Part shown: piece after piece, positions 1-15,000 of the stretch | How positions within the stretch are numbered: position 1 is the first letter of the stretch | How the letters are laid out: every line of letters begins with the position of its first letter | Assembly: GCA_014529385.2 (NCBI GenBank) | Contig: CM043962.1 | Location: 47,737,098 to 47,801,097, forward strand | DNA: 64,000 nucleotides | Origin: Adiantum capillus-veneris | Lineage: Eukaryota; Streptophyta; Polypodiopsida; Polypodiales; Pteridaceae | Reading direction: 5' to 3' | The notes under the pieces: model-generated | The model's input: the letters and a program-made list of their open reading frames with translations, nothing else | Told to the model about the DNA's origin: nothing | Databases searched by the model: none | Program-made: the position numbers and the translations under genes

Positions 1-3000
1 GCGAGGAGTCGAGAGGTGGTCGGGCGTTTTGGTTCCAACTGATGTGGTGTCATCCCAATCAAATTCATCATCTTCCTGTGGCAGTATGTGCCTCGCAGCC
101 CGCTGCTTTGTGATGCCGCTCTTAAATGGGAATGTCTCATCATACTTAAAACCTTGACTTGCAATGTCATCCGATGCAAGACTCTTCTTTGCAGCAGCAA
201 GACTAAGCTGCAAAGAAGACATTTGCTTTTGCCACATCTCTTCCATAGAAGACATCTTAGCTTCATAGTCTGACCATCTTGCCTCATAGTGATTGAGCCT
301 TTGTCGTAAAATAGCATTATCCTCCTCTTTTTCTCGAAGAGCTGCCTCAGCAACTAGCACGCGGCTCTGGAGCTCAGCCAAGAAAGACGGTGAAACTCTG
401 ATGGTCGCTGTATCGGCCTCATTGTCCGAGGTTGGAACCTGCAGCTACAGAAACACCAAATCATTATGGTAACCCAAGATTATACATGCATACAAATGTA
501 AAGAGCACATGCAGCACATGTCCGTCAGTACCTCGGACTTCAAAATCTCTGCATCCTTAGAAGCCTTGAAATCAGGCTCCTCTGCAGGAGAGGTCATTGC
601 TTCCATTTGTGCAGCTTCCAGTTGCTGTTCAATCAGGCGCCTTGCTTCAAAACCCTGCCTTTCTTCCTCTGCAAGCTTCTTTCGCAAGGCCAAAACCCTC
701 CGCCTCGCCAACCAACCTCGAGTAGCTGCGCATTTGATTGTTAGTTTAAAATGAAAGAAGAAAAACAAAAGTCAAGAAACGAGCAACAGATGTTTAGTCA
801 AGGGGAAGTCGCTGATACTAAGACTCCTCACCTGACTGAATCAAAACCATTTTCTCTCTCTTTTTAAGGTACTCTTGCCTCTTAGCTCTACATCGTACGT
901 ATCTTTGTATTTGTATAGCTGCCCGGTGTTTTTTTATCAGCTCTTCAAATAGCCTTCTTACCTTCCTTGCTCTTATCACTACAAAACAACAAATCACAAA
1001 AACATTGAACAGTCTCAACAGCTCAACGAAAACAACCGAGTCAATGCTACACAAAGCAACTTACATGACTGTAGTAATATTGCTGCTCTCTTTAGTTTCC
1101 TGAAGTACTGACGAGCCTTATAACCTCTATAAAGCTTTTGAAAGCACACAATTCCATGAAGTGTTTGCAAACGGACATCCTCTAGTCTGCCAATCTGCAA
1201 TCAAAGCCACCTTTCTGTTTTTCAATCCCACAAAAGAATGCAAAGACCGTATGCATAAACAAGATTCCATGAATTATCTGCGAAAGTTATGAATAAAATC
1301 ACATTTTTTAATGCCATACTACTATGCAAAAATTCAATATCACATTCTGCCCTTTTCTCGAGTGTGGGTCCTTCCCCGACAGCTGTACACACTCGCCAAG
1401 GTCCCAAAAGTAGATGACAAAACAAAAAAGCACTCAGGCAAGGGCCCATCGATGTGTGGTCTCTAAAGTCTTTTGAATGTTCCATCAAAAACTGAGGAAA
1501 AGAAAAGAAAAACATAAAAAATCACCTGCCCTGCTCGGAAGAAAAGCTTGGTGTAACCCACTTGGTACATATCAGGAGGTACTCTGAACTGATGTAGAAT
1601 TGCAACACATACACTCAATGTGTCTTGTCCCGTTGCAAAATTCAATGGAAGGAGGAAACTATACCTGGATACATACAAAAAGAAAACACAATGAAGAAAA
1701 ATCCGGGGTCCAACATAATGCTTCTTCATCAAATCAATAACAACTGGGAGGAAAAAGGATGAGTATGCAGCAAGACAAGGACAATTGAAAGCACCTGAGT
1801 GCAAAATTTTGATGAGTTACTCGCGTGGGATATCCTGATCTTGAGATTCTTACCACCTCAAGAACACCACAGCAGCGAAGTTGTTGCAAAACCAAGTCTT
1901 CTTGATAAGAATTTGGCTGTTGCAACGTGTTTGGCTTGATACAACGTATAAAATGAGGCTCTGTATTCTCTAGTCGCTGCATCAGTCGCGTAAGTTGGCC
2001 CTGAAGCAATGAAGTCATGACACTAATGAGAAGACTTGAAATAAATTTCCAGATTTGAAGATGATATTTCTGCAACTAGAGGGCCTCAAAATTTTGTGGC
2101 TATAGGAGTAAGCATACAAGCATAAGACCATGACAACCTTGAATTTTGTTGATACACTTTGCTTTTGGGATTCTGCCCCACTTCTTCGGACTGGACTAAT
2201 AAGCTTTGAGAGATTTTGCTCTATATTAGTAGCAAAAAGTTGTGGTAGATACGCATCACATGAAGATAGCAACTGTAAGAGGTCTGAATGCAGGAGGTCC
2301 CGATTTTTCTCCAGAAATCCAAGTGTGTCATAGGTAACCTGATTCCCAATCGAAGACTTTAGCACAACCAGAACAAAGGATCCATAATGCACACACACAC
2401 ACACACACTCACACACACACACACCGCCCCATACACACACACCACATAGACACAAGGGGGGGCTTCTCGAATTATTCTGACCGCACCTCGCCAGCATAAT
2501 GTCGGACACGGAACCCTCTGCTCCTCTCTCCCTTGAAGCAACTATTCAAGGCCAAGTGCTCTTTCAGCTTTTCAGCGAGTGTATGATCTGTACCTTTTGG
2601 AAAGGTGCACTCCTCATCAAGAAGAGAGATCAAGCCAAGTGGTCGCTGTGATAATGGTCAAGAGAAACTCTAGAGTTAAATAAACTTCTGTAAAATATCC
2701 AATCTGCCTTTCTTGTTCACAAAAAAGAAAAGGCAACATTAGCAAACCTTCTCAATGAGCTCAAGGCATTCCTGGTTATCTTCAAACTCAACTTGTGTCC
2801 AATCAATGCCTTCAGACATATACTCCTGTTCATTCAGGCAGGCCATTACAGTAAGCATCAAGAAAATTTAACTCGAACAGGACAAAACATGACTACATTT
2901 TGCATTCTTGTCACTGTTTCATTGAAGGACTCTTATGTAAGAAATGAAATGAAATGAAATGTTATATTAACATCTTCAAAAGGCCAAAGTGACCTATGAG

Positions 3001-6000
3001 ACCAGAAAGTTACAATAAGAGAGAGAGTGTGTAACAAGAAAAGTGTCGTACTCTCTATTGTGGGTGCTCCTCAGTGCAGTGTGCAAGAAACCTCACTCCA
3101 ACAGAATGAAAACACTAGAGAGCAATGGAACAAGCAAACTCAAAAGACACAATAATAGACTCCAAACTGAATGGAGTAGGGGGAGGGTGGAGGTTAGGGG
3201 AGAGTAGGGGAAGGGTAGGGACGAGGTAGAAGGGTAGGGGGTGGGTAGGTGCGAGTATAGGGGGAGTGTGTTGAGGGGTAGCTCTTTTGTTAGCTCACAA
3301 GGTACTTTAAAACCCTTGTAGTTTTCATTTAAAAATTCACAAATAGCAGGTGGTGGATGAAGCTTAAGCTGACCTTTTCCAAGATTTGAAAGAAGCATAC
3401 CCTTTGTGGCCCTATGCACATTCCAGACAAGAAGTTTTGCGAGCCGTACAATCACTCGTCTTACCAAAAGTTTTACAAGCCTATCTCTTGAAAATTATCC
3501 GTGCTTGACTCTTCTATCAATTCGGAAGAGGATAATCTTATCTTTAGGGGCATAGGCCACATCAAATATGACTATCTACTCAACATCTGAAGAGTGTTGT
3601 AGGAACCTGGTCTAGAGAGGGCAGTGTTGGAGATATCTTTGTAGGTGGAGAGGTTGCCGCTTCTTGGAGCATAAAGACATCACGAGCTAGTGTTTGATCA
3701 ATATTGAATCTGCATAAGCTTCTGGTAGCCATCCTTGGGGAAGATTGTCAAAGAGTAGTTCATCAAACACATGGGCGAGCTTTGCCTTGGTAAGAGAGTC
3801 AGACAAAGAGGAGGGTGAGGGTTAGGACCCCCCTCCAAGCGCCCCTTCCCCCTCTATTGTAGAGAGGTATTTGCTTTACATTGCACAAAGTCTGGTACAA
3901 TGGTTCTAGATGTTGTGATGTTGATGATGCTTGCGGTATGGTGCGGGTACTGCGAGGCTAAGGCTGAAAACTGCGGGGTTAATGAGGCTATGGGTTGAAA
4001 TCTGAAGTCGCTGCTGATGCTTGTGGGCGAAATCTGAAAACAATGCTGATCTGTGACGGGAAGGGGCTGGCGATAATGAAGAGGCTGAGGGTGAAGCAAA
4101 CGCTGGTCCTGCTGATGTTGATGGAAAACGCTGATGGCCTGCTGATGAAGACCAAAACACTGGAGTGCTTGATGAAAAACGCTGATGTCCTGTTGAAGAC
4201 AGAGCCCTTGTGCAGCTGGCCGGAAGCCCTTCTTCTCTGGCTCTTTCTTGCCCTTCTCTAGCGCCAAGGGGCTGCCTTTATATCTCCAGTTTGCTGGGTT
4301 GAGCAGGCTCAAACCAGCCCCCACGATTTCTGTTTAAAATCCCAAAGGTCACTTATTAAAAGTGCCTTATAAGAGGTGGTTCAGTGCAGTCAGGAGAAAC
4401 TTCACATGCAGCGGCTTGCTTATGCTTAGGTACTATGGGTTGTGCAATCAGAGGATATACAACTATTACTACTCTTAAGTGCCTGAACATGCGCGTCCTG
4501 TGTACACGCTCACAAGGGTGCCAAAACACTTCCTAGGCTTACCTAAACCATAGAAATGGAGTTACAGCTTGTCCACATGCACATAGGGTTAGATGTGCAC
4601 GTGACATCCACCCCTTATCAAGGTGAGGTACTGGTACCGAGCTGCATGGCTTCCTTGTAGTCGGCCAACAACTCAGGATAATCTGTGAAGAAATTTTCGA
4701 CGACCCATTTCTTCGACCCACATTGCCTCGTGGGTTCCTCGATCCTTGAACTTCAAAAAGTATTGTCGTGCTTGTTTCTTTGAGCCATGGAGAAAACGAT
4801 GCAGCAAAATCTGCTTCGGTTCCATGACTTTGGCTTTGTCTATGATCTCGGGTTCGTCCTCTTTAGAAATGTCCTTTGGGGGATCTCCTTGAAACAACTT
4901 CAACCAAGAAACATGGAAAACATTGTACATTGACCATGAGTTAGGTAACCGCAATTTCATACACACATCATGAAATGGACCATACATTCGAAAAGACAAT
5001 ATTGGATACTTCTTTCCTACTTGCTTAAGGCGGTCCTTCATGATTCTAAGATATAAACCCAATCCCCTTCCTTGATAGTAACATCCTAACGATGCTTATT
5101 AGCCTGGCGTGAATAAGATTAATGAGCCTTGCTTAGCCGAAGCTTCACTCTCTCAGTAATCTCGTCCAAGGATTGGCCCTTAGCATTGGCATCAGGCAAC
5201 TGACTAATCGATCTAATCAATAAAGACTAAAACGGACGGCCAGATGTTGCCTCATACGAAGTTCTACCGATGGCACTAAAATAGGAGTCATTCAAGATTG
5301 CTTGAACCGGGAGGTACTGCTCCCAATGAAACTGTTGATCATGCACATATGACTTAAGACATCGAAAGCCAAGTGATTGTAGATCTCAGTTTGACCATCG
5401 GACTGTGGATGAAATGCGGATGAAAAATTCAACTTAGTGCCAAAATTTTCAAAGAGTGCTTGCCAAAAATGTGACGTAACTGGACATCTCTATTTGACAC
5501 AATCAACTTTGGCAAACCACAAAGGGGATACCAATGCTTAATGAACAAATGTGCTACATCTTGTGTTGTGACTGTGGCCTTACAAGGAATGAACATGCAC
5601 AGCTTGCTGAAACGATCAACGATGGTTAAACACCGAGTATTCCTTAAATGCAAACTAGGTGGAAGATTAGTCACAAAATCCATGGAAATGTCTTGAAATA
5701 GGCCTTGCTGAAACGATCAACGATGGTTAAACACCGAGTATTCCTTAAATGCAAACTAGGTGGAAGATTAGTCACAAAATCCATGGAAATGTCTTGAAAT
5801 AGGCCTTCCGAAATAGGCAACGGCATCAAAAGACCCTACTGCTTACCCTAGGGGCTTTTACTTTTTGACAAATGGAACACTGTGTGACATACTTAAACAC
5901 ATCTTTTCGCATTTTTGGCCAATAAAAGAATCTTTCTATTTTTCCTGAAGTGGTATTCATGCCTCTGCCCACCCGTGATGCCAGAAGAGGAGGCCCTAGC

Positions 6001-9000
6001 AATCTTTTAAAGGCATGACGCAGCCCAGAAGTACTGGCCCCAAAGACCGGCCCCCCTTCTCAGTATTTCTTTATTATTACGCTTCAACAAGTACAATGTC
6101 CGAGGATCCTCTCTCTCCGCAATGCTCCCAAGCAAGCCTGCCAGAAGAGGCGGCCCTAGCAATCTTATAAAGACCCTTGGCCAAAAGCAATTACATGAAA
6201 AATTGGGGTTCTAAAAGCGTCTGAGGCCCAAAAGCTAGCGTCCTTAGGCTGCCCGTTCACACTGCCACGTCAGCACAATCTCCACCTTTTGCACCGCAAA
6301 TCGTAGACGTTCGTACAACTTGCCAAGTCAACCACTTCGCAATTTGGGATCTCACGCTTTATTTTCAAGGTTTTAGGCCCCTCGGCCAGGGTATCATAAG
6401 TTAGTACAACTTATTGAGTTCTCTTAAAATTTCGGCCACTCGAATAGGTTCCATAAGTTGGTTAAACTTCTTTTGGCTCTTTCACCAAGGTTTTGGCTCC
6501 CTTCTATCCACGCTATGTCCTTTAGGCCATGCCACATCATCACTTTGTGACATACCCCCTTCTTGTCTTGAAAGAATTGTAATCGTCCTTGATTACGCCT
6601 ACAAAACAAACATAGAACAAATCTAGTTTAGCAAACACGGACTGTAAGTACCAACATACTAGACCACATATATCCAACACTTGTATGAAGATGGCAGTCA
6701 CTAAACATTCACATCACTATCCCCATTGAGATCTTAGATGAGAATCATGATCATTGTAACTTATTTAGCAATCGCATCCACACCGCGCTGATCTCTAAAG
6801 AATGTCTTGATTGTCTAAATCTCGTTACTATCATATCCACATCACCCCTCAAGTGAACAAGAGAAAATGTTTGCAGTCATATCGTCTTTCAAACATGCAC
6901 TCAAACAATACAAAATGAGAGAGCACATGTAACATATTCGTTTTAGGAATCCCCATGTCAAAGTACTTCTTTACATAAAGTCATTCAGCAGAACACTCAA
7001 GCCCGTCAATATCCCTCAAATCTCAAAAGAAATAAGTGACTTTATTTCATCAAGGTAAACTGTAACAAAGGAGCAGAGTAACTCCCCTCTTGTGCAGTCT
7101 GCACCGCACCGGATTCAACCTGCTCATTCATCAGCAACTCTTGGAATAGTCGATGCTAACCAAAAACTTCAAGGTAAAGCTCTAATATCTAAGCAGTATC
7201 TGCTAAGTCCTCCTCCTCCAGCCCACTTAACATCCAAAGCCGGATAGTTCCTGAACTTGACTAAATACCGGCGTGTCAGCTTACCTTTCAATTTCCTTTC
7301 CTTGTGAGACATGACCTATTGTGGAATGAGAATCTCCTCTGTCTCTTCCACTTCGGGCTGCTCCTCTAGCTCCCTGTCAACTGGCCCTTCACCTTTGAAA
7401 GGTCTCAATAGACTCACATGAAATGCATTGTGAATCTCCCAAATATCTGGTAACTTCAATCTAAAGGATACAACATTTATCCATTTATCTTTTCTTGGAT
7501 CTGGAAAGTCCATAGTATCGCATACTTAGCTTTGGAAAAAGCCTCTCCTTACCCTTCCTTTTCCGTAGGCGTGCCTTCTCAAACCGTAGTAGCACCCAAT
7601 CATCTTCCTTCGGCTGCAAGTCACGTCGATGCTTCTCTGTTGCCTTCTTATGTCATACTTGAGACTTCTTTAGAGCCTTCTTGTACCTTGGCAAAAGCAG
7701 TGTCCGAATCTTGTGTATATTGATCAGCTTCAAAAATCTTATCTTTGGTGCTCAGAATAGGTGGAACCCTCTTGACACCTTTGATAATCTCAAATGGTCC
7801 CTTCCCCATGGACGTATGTATTATGTTGTAGACAAACTCCACCAAGGGTAAATTCTTCTCCTATTGAGTCTTCTAATCAAAGATATGACTTTAGCAAGTC
7901 CAAAACCATTGAATTGGCTGTCTCCGACCGCCCATCTGTCTGTGGGTGAAACGAGGACAAGAATTTAAGCCGTGTGCCTATATTCTCCCAGATTGCACTC
8001 CAAGCAAGCTCATGAACCAGGGATCTCTATCTGAGACTATAGATTCAGGCATACCATGTAATCGGAAAATTTGTGAGACAAACCGCTTAGCCTTGCAAGA
8101 CAACACGTCCACCACCATTTTGAGGGTAAGCTCTAAGCCATTTTTTGTACTCCTCTTTAGCCCTCTTATGCCTTGAAAGAAACCAAAACTATACCACCCC
8201 TTGGAATCATTTTCCACTTGTTTCAGGGTAAGCTCTTCATCCTCAACATTCAAAACCTATCCTACCCTCTTCCTTCCCCCAACCCTTGATCTTTGTCTTA
8301 TCTTATTATAGCTTGATAAGGTCGTGCTTAACTTCTACTTTAAATGTTTTCCCATCCATACCTATCCATCTCAAGCCATCTTTGCTTTTGTAGATGGAAT
8401 TGCGCACTTGTTTGTCCCAACCATACTTTTTTCAGAGTGTCTCCCCTCTATATATTGTTAGACCCCTTACAATCCCCACCTTTTTTCACCCCACTCCCCC
8501 CTTGGATCCCTTATGACTCTTCGTTGCCACATTTGGGACATCTACCTAAGGGTTGAACCACTTTCTGTCGATAAAAAGACACTTAAATATATTGCATTGG
8601 CTCGCTCTAAACCTAATCTTTGCCCTTTGCCAAGAGCATACCCCTCTGCTTTAACCTAAAAAAATATTCTTTGTCTATGTAACCCTCGTTGTTTTAACCT
8701 AAAAAATCCTCTTTGTCTATGTAATCCTTATTAGTATTACGATCCCTCTAGTTTCCAAAGTATCCCCTCCTTTTTATCCCTTACTTATACAATAAAAAAT
8801 ATATTCAAATCCTTGTGGCCGTTTTTTGGTGGCTCGCTACTGCTGCCCACCTACGCATGCCTAGCTTCACCCCCCCCTCCTCAGTCCGCTGCCTCTCCCC
8901 CCTCCCCCACTACCCCGCTGCCTGTCATCCTGCGCCGCCCCCTGCCTGCCCGCACTGCCTCCAGCCTGCCCGCTGCCTGCCCTCCCCCCCCCCCCCCGCC

Positions 9001-12000
9001 ACCCCCTCTCCTCCTGCTACCGCCAACCTTCCCCTACCCCCCCCCCCCCCCCCCCCCCCCTTCCCCACCCCCCACCCCCGCCTAGGTTTCTCCTCGTCAT
9101 CTGTTGAGTTCGGCCTCCTCGGCATTGCTTCGTTTTTGGGGCAGTGTCTCCTGCGCCTGATTGAAGCGTCCGCCCGTCGACCTCTTCTTACGACACAGCA
9201 GTAGACACAGATGGAGGCTCCAGCTTCGCCATAGAGGGACTCGCCAGAAGCCCCCTCGCCCCACCCCGTTGAGCCCACCATTCGACTTGCTCTATCGCCG
9301 ACAGAGCAAGCGAGCCTAGCCGCTGAGGTAGAGCGTTTGCAGGCGACTTCGGTCATCTGCAAAATTCTCGGCACCTGTCCTAGCAGAGGAGAGCTGCGAG
9401 ACCTTCTTCAGGCCCGCCTTCTCGCAGAGGTGGGCAAGATCTTGGATGTCCAGATTCTCGGACGAGGGTACTACCAGATCGAGTTCGAGACCTCCGAGAT
9501 GGCTTCCAAGGTCATTGCTATGAGTCCACTGGCCATCCGAGCATCACGCGCCCACTTTCGACAGTGGCGACATAGTTTTGACCCCACTTCAGATGTGCTA
9601 CTAGAGGAGGCAGACATCCCCATCTCAGTCTGCTTTCCGGGTTTACGGAGGGAGTACCTACCACTTCTTTCCAGGATTGGCTCCGCCATCGGGACTGTCC
9701 TCGAGACACCTCGTACGGCAGCATCAGTAGCTGCCAAGGCGGCTGGCATCCCCTCAGTTCGAGTTGTGGTCAGAGATACCCACACGCTCCCGAAGGTCAT
9801 CCTTCTGCCTCGAGTGAGTGGGGGTTGATTTAGACAAAGTGTGGAGTACTCGGGCCTCCCGAACCAGTGCTTCATTTGCAGAAAGATGGGCCACCTAGCG
9901 AAGACCCCACTTCAGATGTGCTAGTAGAGAAGGCAGACATCCCCATCTCAGTCTGCTTTCCGGGTTTACGGAGGGAGTACCTACCACTTCTTTCCAGGAT
10001 TGGCTCCGCCATCGGGACTGTCCTCGAGACACCTCGTACGGCAGCATCAGTAGCTGCCAAGGCGGCTGGCATCCCCTTAGTTCGAGTTGTGGTCAGAGAT
10101 ACCCACACGCTCCCGAAGGTCATCCTTCTGCCTCGGGTGAGTGGGGGTTGATTTAGACAGAGTGTGGAGTACTCGGGCCTCCCGAACCAGTGCTTCATTT
10201 GCAGAAAGATGGGCCACCTAGCGAAGGCTTGTCCACGGAGGAGGCCACGACCTGCACCTCAGCCTCAGCCCCAGCCTGCCAAGATTGGGCCGTAGCCACA
10301 GCCAGCGGCACAACGAACAGATTCAGAGCCACTCTCCGAGCCTGGGGCTCCAATGGAGGAGGGGTGGCAGCAGGCCCATGGCCGTCGATGCAAGGGGCCC
10401 CAGCGATAGCCTGGCACTCAAAGTGGCCCTCAGGTGCCTACTCAGCAGCAGTGGGTTCCCACGGGGAATCGCTTTGGTCCTCTTGAGCAGGAGGAGCCCC
10501 CTACGCCAGCCTCCACCTCCGCTTCACCCTCGCCAGCCGCCCCCCCTTCAGAGTTCCCCTCCTCCTCCTCATCCTCCCCCCGCCCTCTGCTCCCGTCCAC
10601 TTCCCACCTCGCCCCTCTACCTCTGTCGCCCCACCCCGCTCCTCTTCCCCTCCGCCCCCCCCCCCCCCCCTCTTGCTCCGGTTCCACAGTCGACTCAGGA
10701 GAATGGTCCCTCGCCGGTGGCTAGGAGATCTCTTGGCAGCGCCTTTGCCACCAGTCGCCTAGCGAGAGAGGGTCAGCCCTTCTTGCGGCCCCCTCTGCAG
10801 ATTCAAACATCTTCCCTTGCAGCTATCCCTCGTGGCCTGACGAGCATTGACCTCCGACGCCGCTGGGATTTCTTCGACTACGGGTTCACTCGCTTTCTCG
10901 GCGATTCCGCAGTAGACCACGAGGCAGCTTGCTTCAGGGTCCATGCTTTGTTCCTCGCCGCTAGGGGGACAGAGGCCTTGGACTCAGCAGTTGGTTTCTC
11001 CTTCCCCCTCTGTGGTAGGGCCGAGACAGAGTGGTCCCTCGACTCAGTGGTGGGATGGTTGCATACACAGGTTCTCGAGTTCTCTCACCACATGGGAGAA
11101 CTTGGAGTTACAGATTTGTTGCAGACTTTGTGGCCACTGGCCAAGTTTGCGGTGACACCCCCTAACTCAACAAGATGTAGGCACATTGTGGTGTACTTTT
11201 TTGCTGATACGCAGTGTTTGCCTTGCTATGTATACATTCATGAGGATTCCTGGACAGAGGAGGTTGCTTTATGCACGGCTCGTTCTGCTTGGGCTTGGGC
11301 TAGGCACTCACTGCAGTCTCGCCTATCTAGAGGACGCTCGGATGAGGATTACTCCCCATCCAAGCCAGCCTCGAAGATAGCCCGTCTTGTTGCTGCGGCA
11401 CCATCTGTTCTCTCTCGCTCCCCATGAGGATCGTCTCGTGGAACGTGCAAGGACTAGGTGGGCCCCAGTTTCAACGACAACGGGGCCAATTGCGTCAAGA
11501 GCTTCAGCGTTGCCTTGTGGGAGGAGAGATTGATCTCCTTATGCTTCAGGAGCACCATCTGTCTAAGAGCCGCATTCGGCGATGTGGTCAGATTTTGCGT
11601 GGACGATATGATACCTTTTGGTCAGCTGCTTTTGGACCTGGAGGCATCCAGGGTGGGGTATGTATGACTATTGCGGCCTCATTGCAGCACGCCATTGTGG
11701 GCAGAGGGATTATTGTGCTAGGCAGGGCTCAATGGATTACTATGCAGGTTCAGGGTGGCCTTGTGGGCTTCCTGAACATCTATGCGCCCAATGTGGCGAG
11801 TGCTCGTGCAGAGTTTTGGTCACAGATTGTTGAGTCTTTGCCACAGGCTAACCATTGGTGTGTAGGAGGGGACTTCAACATGTTGGAGGACCCTTCTGAC
11901 AGGATTGGAGGCAGCCATGCTACTGTGCATGAAGTCGAGTTAGCAGGTTGGGAGAGGTTGTGTATGACTTTGAGGGTCTCGGATACATGGCAGCACTCTG

Positions 12001-15000
12001 GCTTTGTGAGGCCTCCAGAGAGTCTTGCCTTCTCTAGATCGGACCGCAGAGTGGGAGGAGTGAATCTATCGCGGATAGATCGCTTCTACACTAGTGACCA
12101 CTTCAGTGACTTGGGGGGATCAGTGGGCATCCTGGCATGGACATCCTTCTCGGACCATGCACCAGTGATCCTCACAGTGGCAGACAAGCAGAGGAGTGGG
12201 AACACGACGCATCGCATCCCAGAGCGGGTCTTGTTGGACTCAGCACTCAGAGAGAGGGTAGAGGCTCTCTGGACACAGGGCATGGACAGCCAGGCTCTAC
12301 CTGCAGACAGAGTGGCCTTAGGCCTAGCTAAGCTTAGCCACTTTTTTCTTCAGGAGTCTCTGGCTCGACGGGCTGCAGCGAGAGAGGAGGAGCAGCGCCT
12401 CAGACGAGGCATTGCTTCACTACAGAGGATGCAGGAGCAACATCCAGACAGTCCATGGTTGGAGGAGCAGTTACAACAGGCTCGACAGGAGCTTGCTTGC
12501 AAAGAGGAGAGGCGTCATGAGTTTGCCTTTCACCGACAGACATCTCAATGGACTCAGGTGGGTGACAGAGTGACAGGTGCTTTTTTTGAGACAATGGGAC
12601 CTCGGCACTCGCATGCCAAGGTCAATCAGTTGAGGAGACCCGATGGGTCAGTTGTTTGTGAGCCTGAGGATATCCGTGCAATTGCTACTGACTTTTACCG
12701 TGAGTTACTGTCGGTTGAGCCCCAGTCAGAGCGGTAGGATGCATGCAGGGAGCAGGTTTGGGCACAGATGCCTTGTCTTGTGACTGAGGAGATGCGCCAG
12801 AGGCTAGAGATGCCTCTCGGCTCTTAGGGCCCTCCCTCGTGGTAGTTGTCCAGGTGAGGATGGGCTGACTCCCTGCTTCTTCTTGGAGTACTATGACCTG
12901 CTTGGCCCAGATCTTTGTAGTGCCTTTCAGTACATTCTGCACACAGGAGTGATGCCGCATAGCATGAGTGAGGGCCTGATTTACCTCATTCCAAAGGAGG
13001 GTGGATCCTTGGATGAGATTCGACAGTGGCGCCCCATCACCATCCTCAACTCAGCCTACAAAATTCTTGCCAAGGCTCTGAGTTTGAGGATTCAGCCACT
13101 TTTGGAGAGCCTTATACATGGGACTCAGACAGGTTTTGTCAAGGAACGCAGTATCCTTGACAACATCTTCACTTTCTGGGAGGCTTCTACCCTGGCACGG
13201 CTCCGTGGGGAGGACCTTGTGATTCTTCTTCTCGATTTTGAGAAGGCATATGACAGAGTTGACTGGGACTTTCTAGAGGGCACTCTACGCAGAATGGGCT
13301 TCTCAGATGCTTGTATCAGAGGGGTGTCAGCTTTGTACAGACAGGCTCACAGTCAAGTGCTTTTGGCAGGAAGTAGAGGTGAGCGCTTCATGCTCACACG
13401 ATCGGTCAGACAGGGTTCTCCTCTTACCCCCTTTCTCTTTCTGTTCTATGCGGAGGCGATAGCAGATTTTTGGTGTCACAACAGGTTGGTCTGAGGGGCT
13501 TAGCACTCCCTATTCGGGGAGATGAGCTTCTAGACGCTGAGTTTGCCGACGACTCGGCCTTATACTTAGAGGGCCAGGAGGCCAATCTACACAGATGTGA
13601 GCAGGCTTTCGAGACCTTCTATTGTGCATCGGGCGCACTGATCAACTGGAGAAAGACAGTGGCTTTCTCCGTTGGCAGTGCTTCTGTGTCAGATTGGATG
13701 CCAGGAGAGGGTTTCAAGTGGATTCCCCCAGGGACTGCAATTCGGTACTTGGGTTGTCAGGTTGGTTTGGACTTGTCCCCTGAGCAGCAAATTGCTCCTC
13801 TTCTCCTGTCCATCAGGAGAAAGCTGTTACATTGGAGCTCAGCACGACTTTCGCTGGCTGGTAGAGTAGTAGTTGCCAACCAGGTGTTGTTGGCGACTAT
13901 GTGGTACATCACTTCTTGCTGGATCTTCTCGAGTTCTTGTATCAGCCAGGTAGAGAGGCTGATCAGGAACTTCCTTTGGTCAGGTCGTGACACTCAGATT
14001 GCCCGAGCCAAGGTGGCTTGGTCAATCATCACACTTCCTTGTTCTCAGGGAGGGCTTGGGATCATTGATCCAGCACAGCAGAGCAGAGCCCTTCTTGGGA
14101 AGTTCGTCGTCAGAGGACTTCTTCCAGGCGAGGAGCCTTGGAAGGAGTTCTTGCTGCAAAGGCTTCGTGCCAGGGTGCCTCAGTCAGGAGGCCCTTGGCA
14201 ACCTTCGACCAAATGGATCTTTACAGAGTTGCGCCGAGTTGCTTTGAGCAGGAGACTGGAGGACCGCTTCGCTGTGAGTTTGCTTTGATCTTTGGGAACT
14301 CTTACGGCGTGGCCTAGAGCAGAGACAGTCGATGTGCACGGAGGAGCGCCTACGGCAGCCCCTCGTCTGGAACCCCATGGTTAGCACTCAGAGAGCCACT
14401 TGGTTGGGAGTCGGCCTCATGTTTCTTGGGGTCCCATGGCAGCAGGTCCAGCGCGCTCTCTAGGTGACTGGCTAGAGTTCACAGGTTTGTCAGAGGAGGT
14501 GCAGGGTTTCCAGCTACAGGGCATGAGAGGGGTGCAGAGCATGTGTTAGGACATCTCATAGTCAGTTCCAGCTGAGTGGCTCACGCCTCTCGAGCCAGTA
14601 GCACCCCGGTGGATGGGAGGCTTCACACGACTGGAGGTTCTCATTTCAGTCAGGGCCTGCTCAGAGACTGTCCCAGCCCTGTTCTTCGAGCTTCAGGGTG
14701 GGGGACGATTACAGCGAGTTGCAGTAGAGGCCCCACAGGTAGCAGAGTGCTGTTTCCAGAGGATCCGAGTTGTGGGCATCTGTGGGAGGACTTGCATCAT
14801 AGACCCTGACCCAGCAGCTCTTGAGACTCGACACTGGAGGCTATGGGCTTGGGAGTGTTGTCCACTGGCACGAGTACAGTGGGATCCTGGTGAGTGGCTA
14901 TGGAGGGACCCCTTCTCTTCTGCAGACCGCCCAAGAGTCCCCTTCTTTCAGTACACTATTCGGCTTGGACGTCATATACTTGCAACACAGAGAGAGGCCC

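Noticed and set aside
1222-1515. Separate small gene between myosin exons
   Set aside because: It lies in the 331-bp intron between the exons at 1065-1194 and 1526-1664, with no homology and no splice support.
8813-9204. Proline-rich open frames
   Set aside because: They come from C-rich low-complexity sequence in the LINE leader; two overlapping frames are open at once and no domain is seen.
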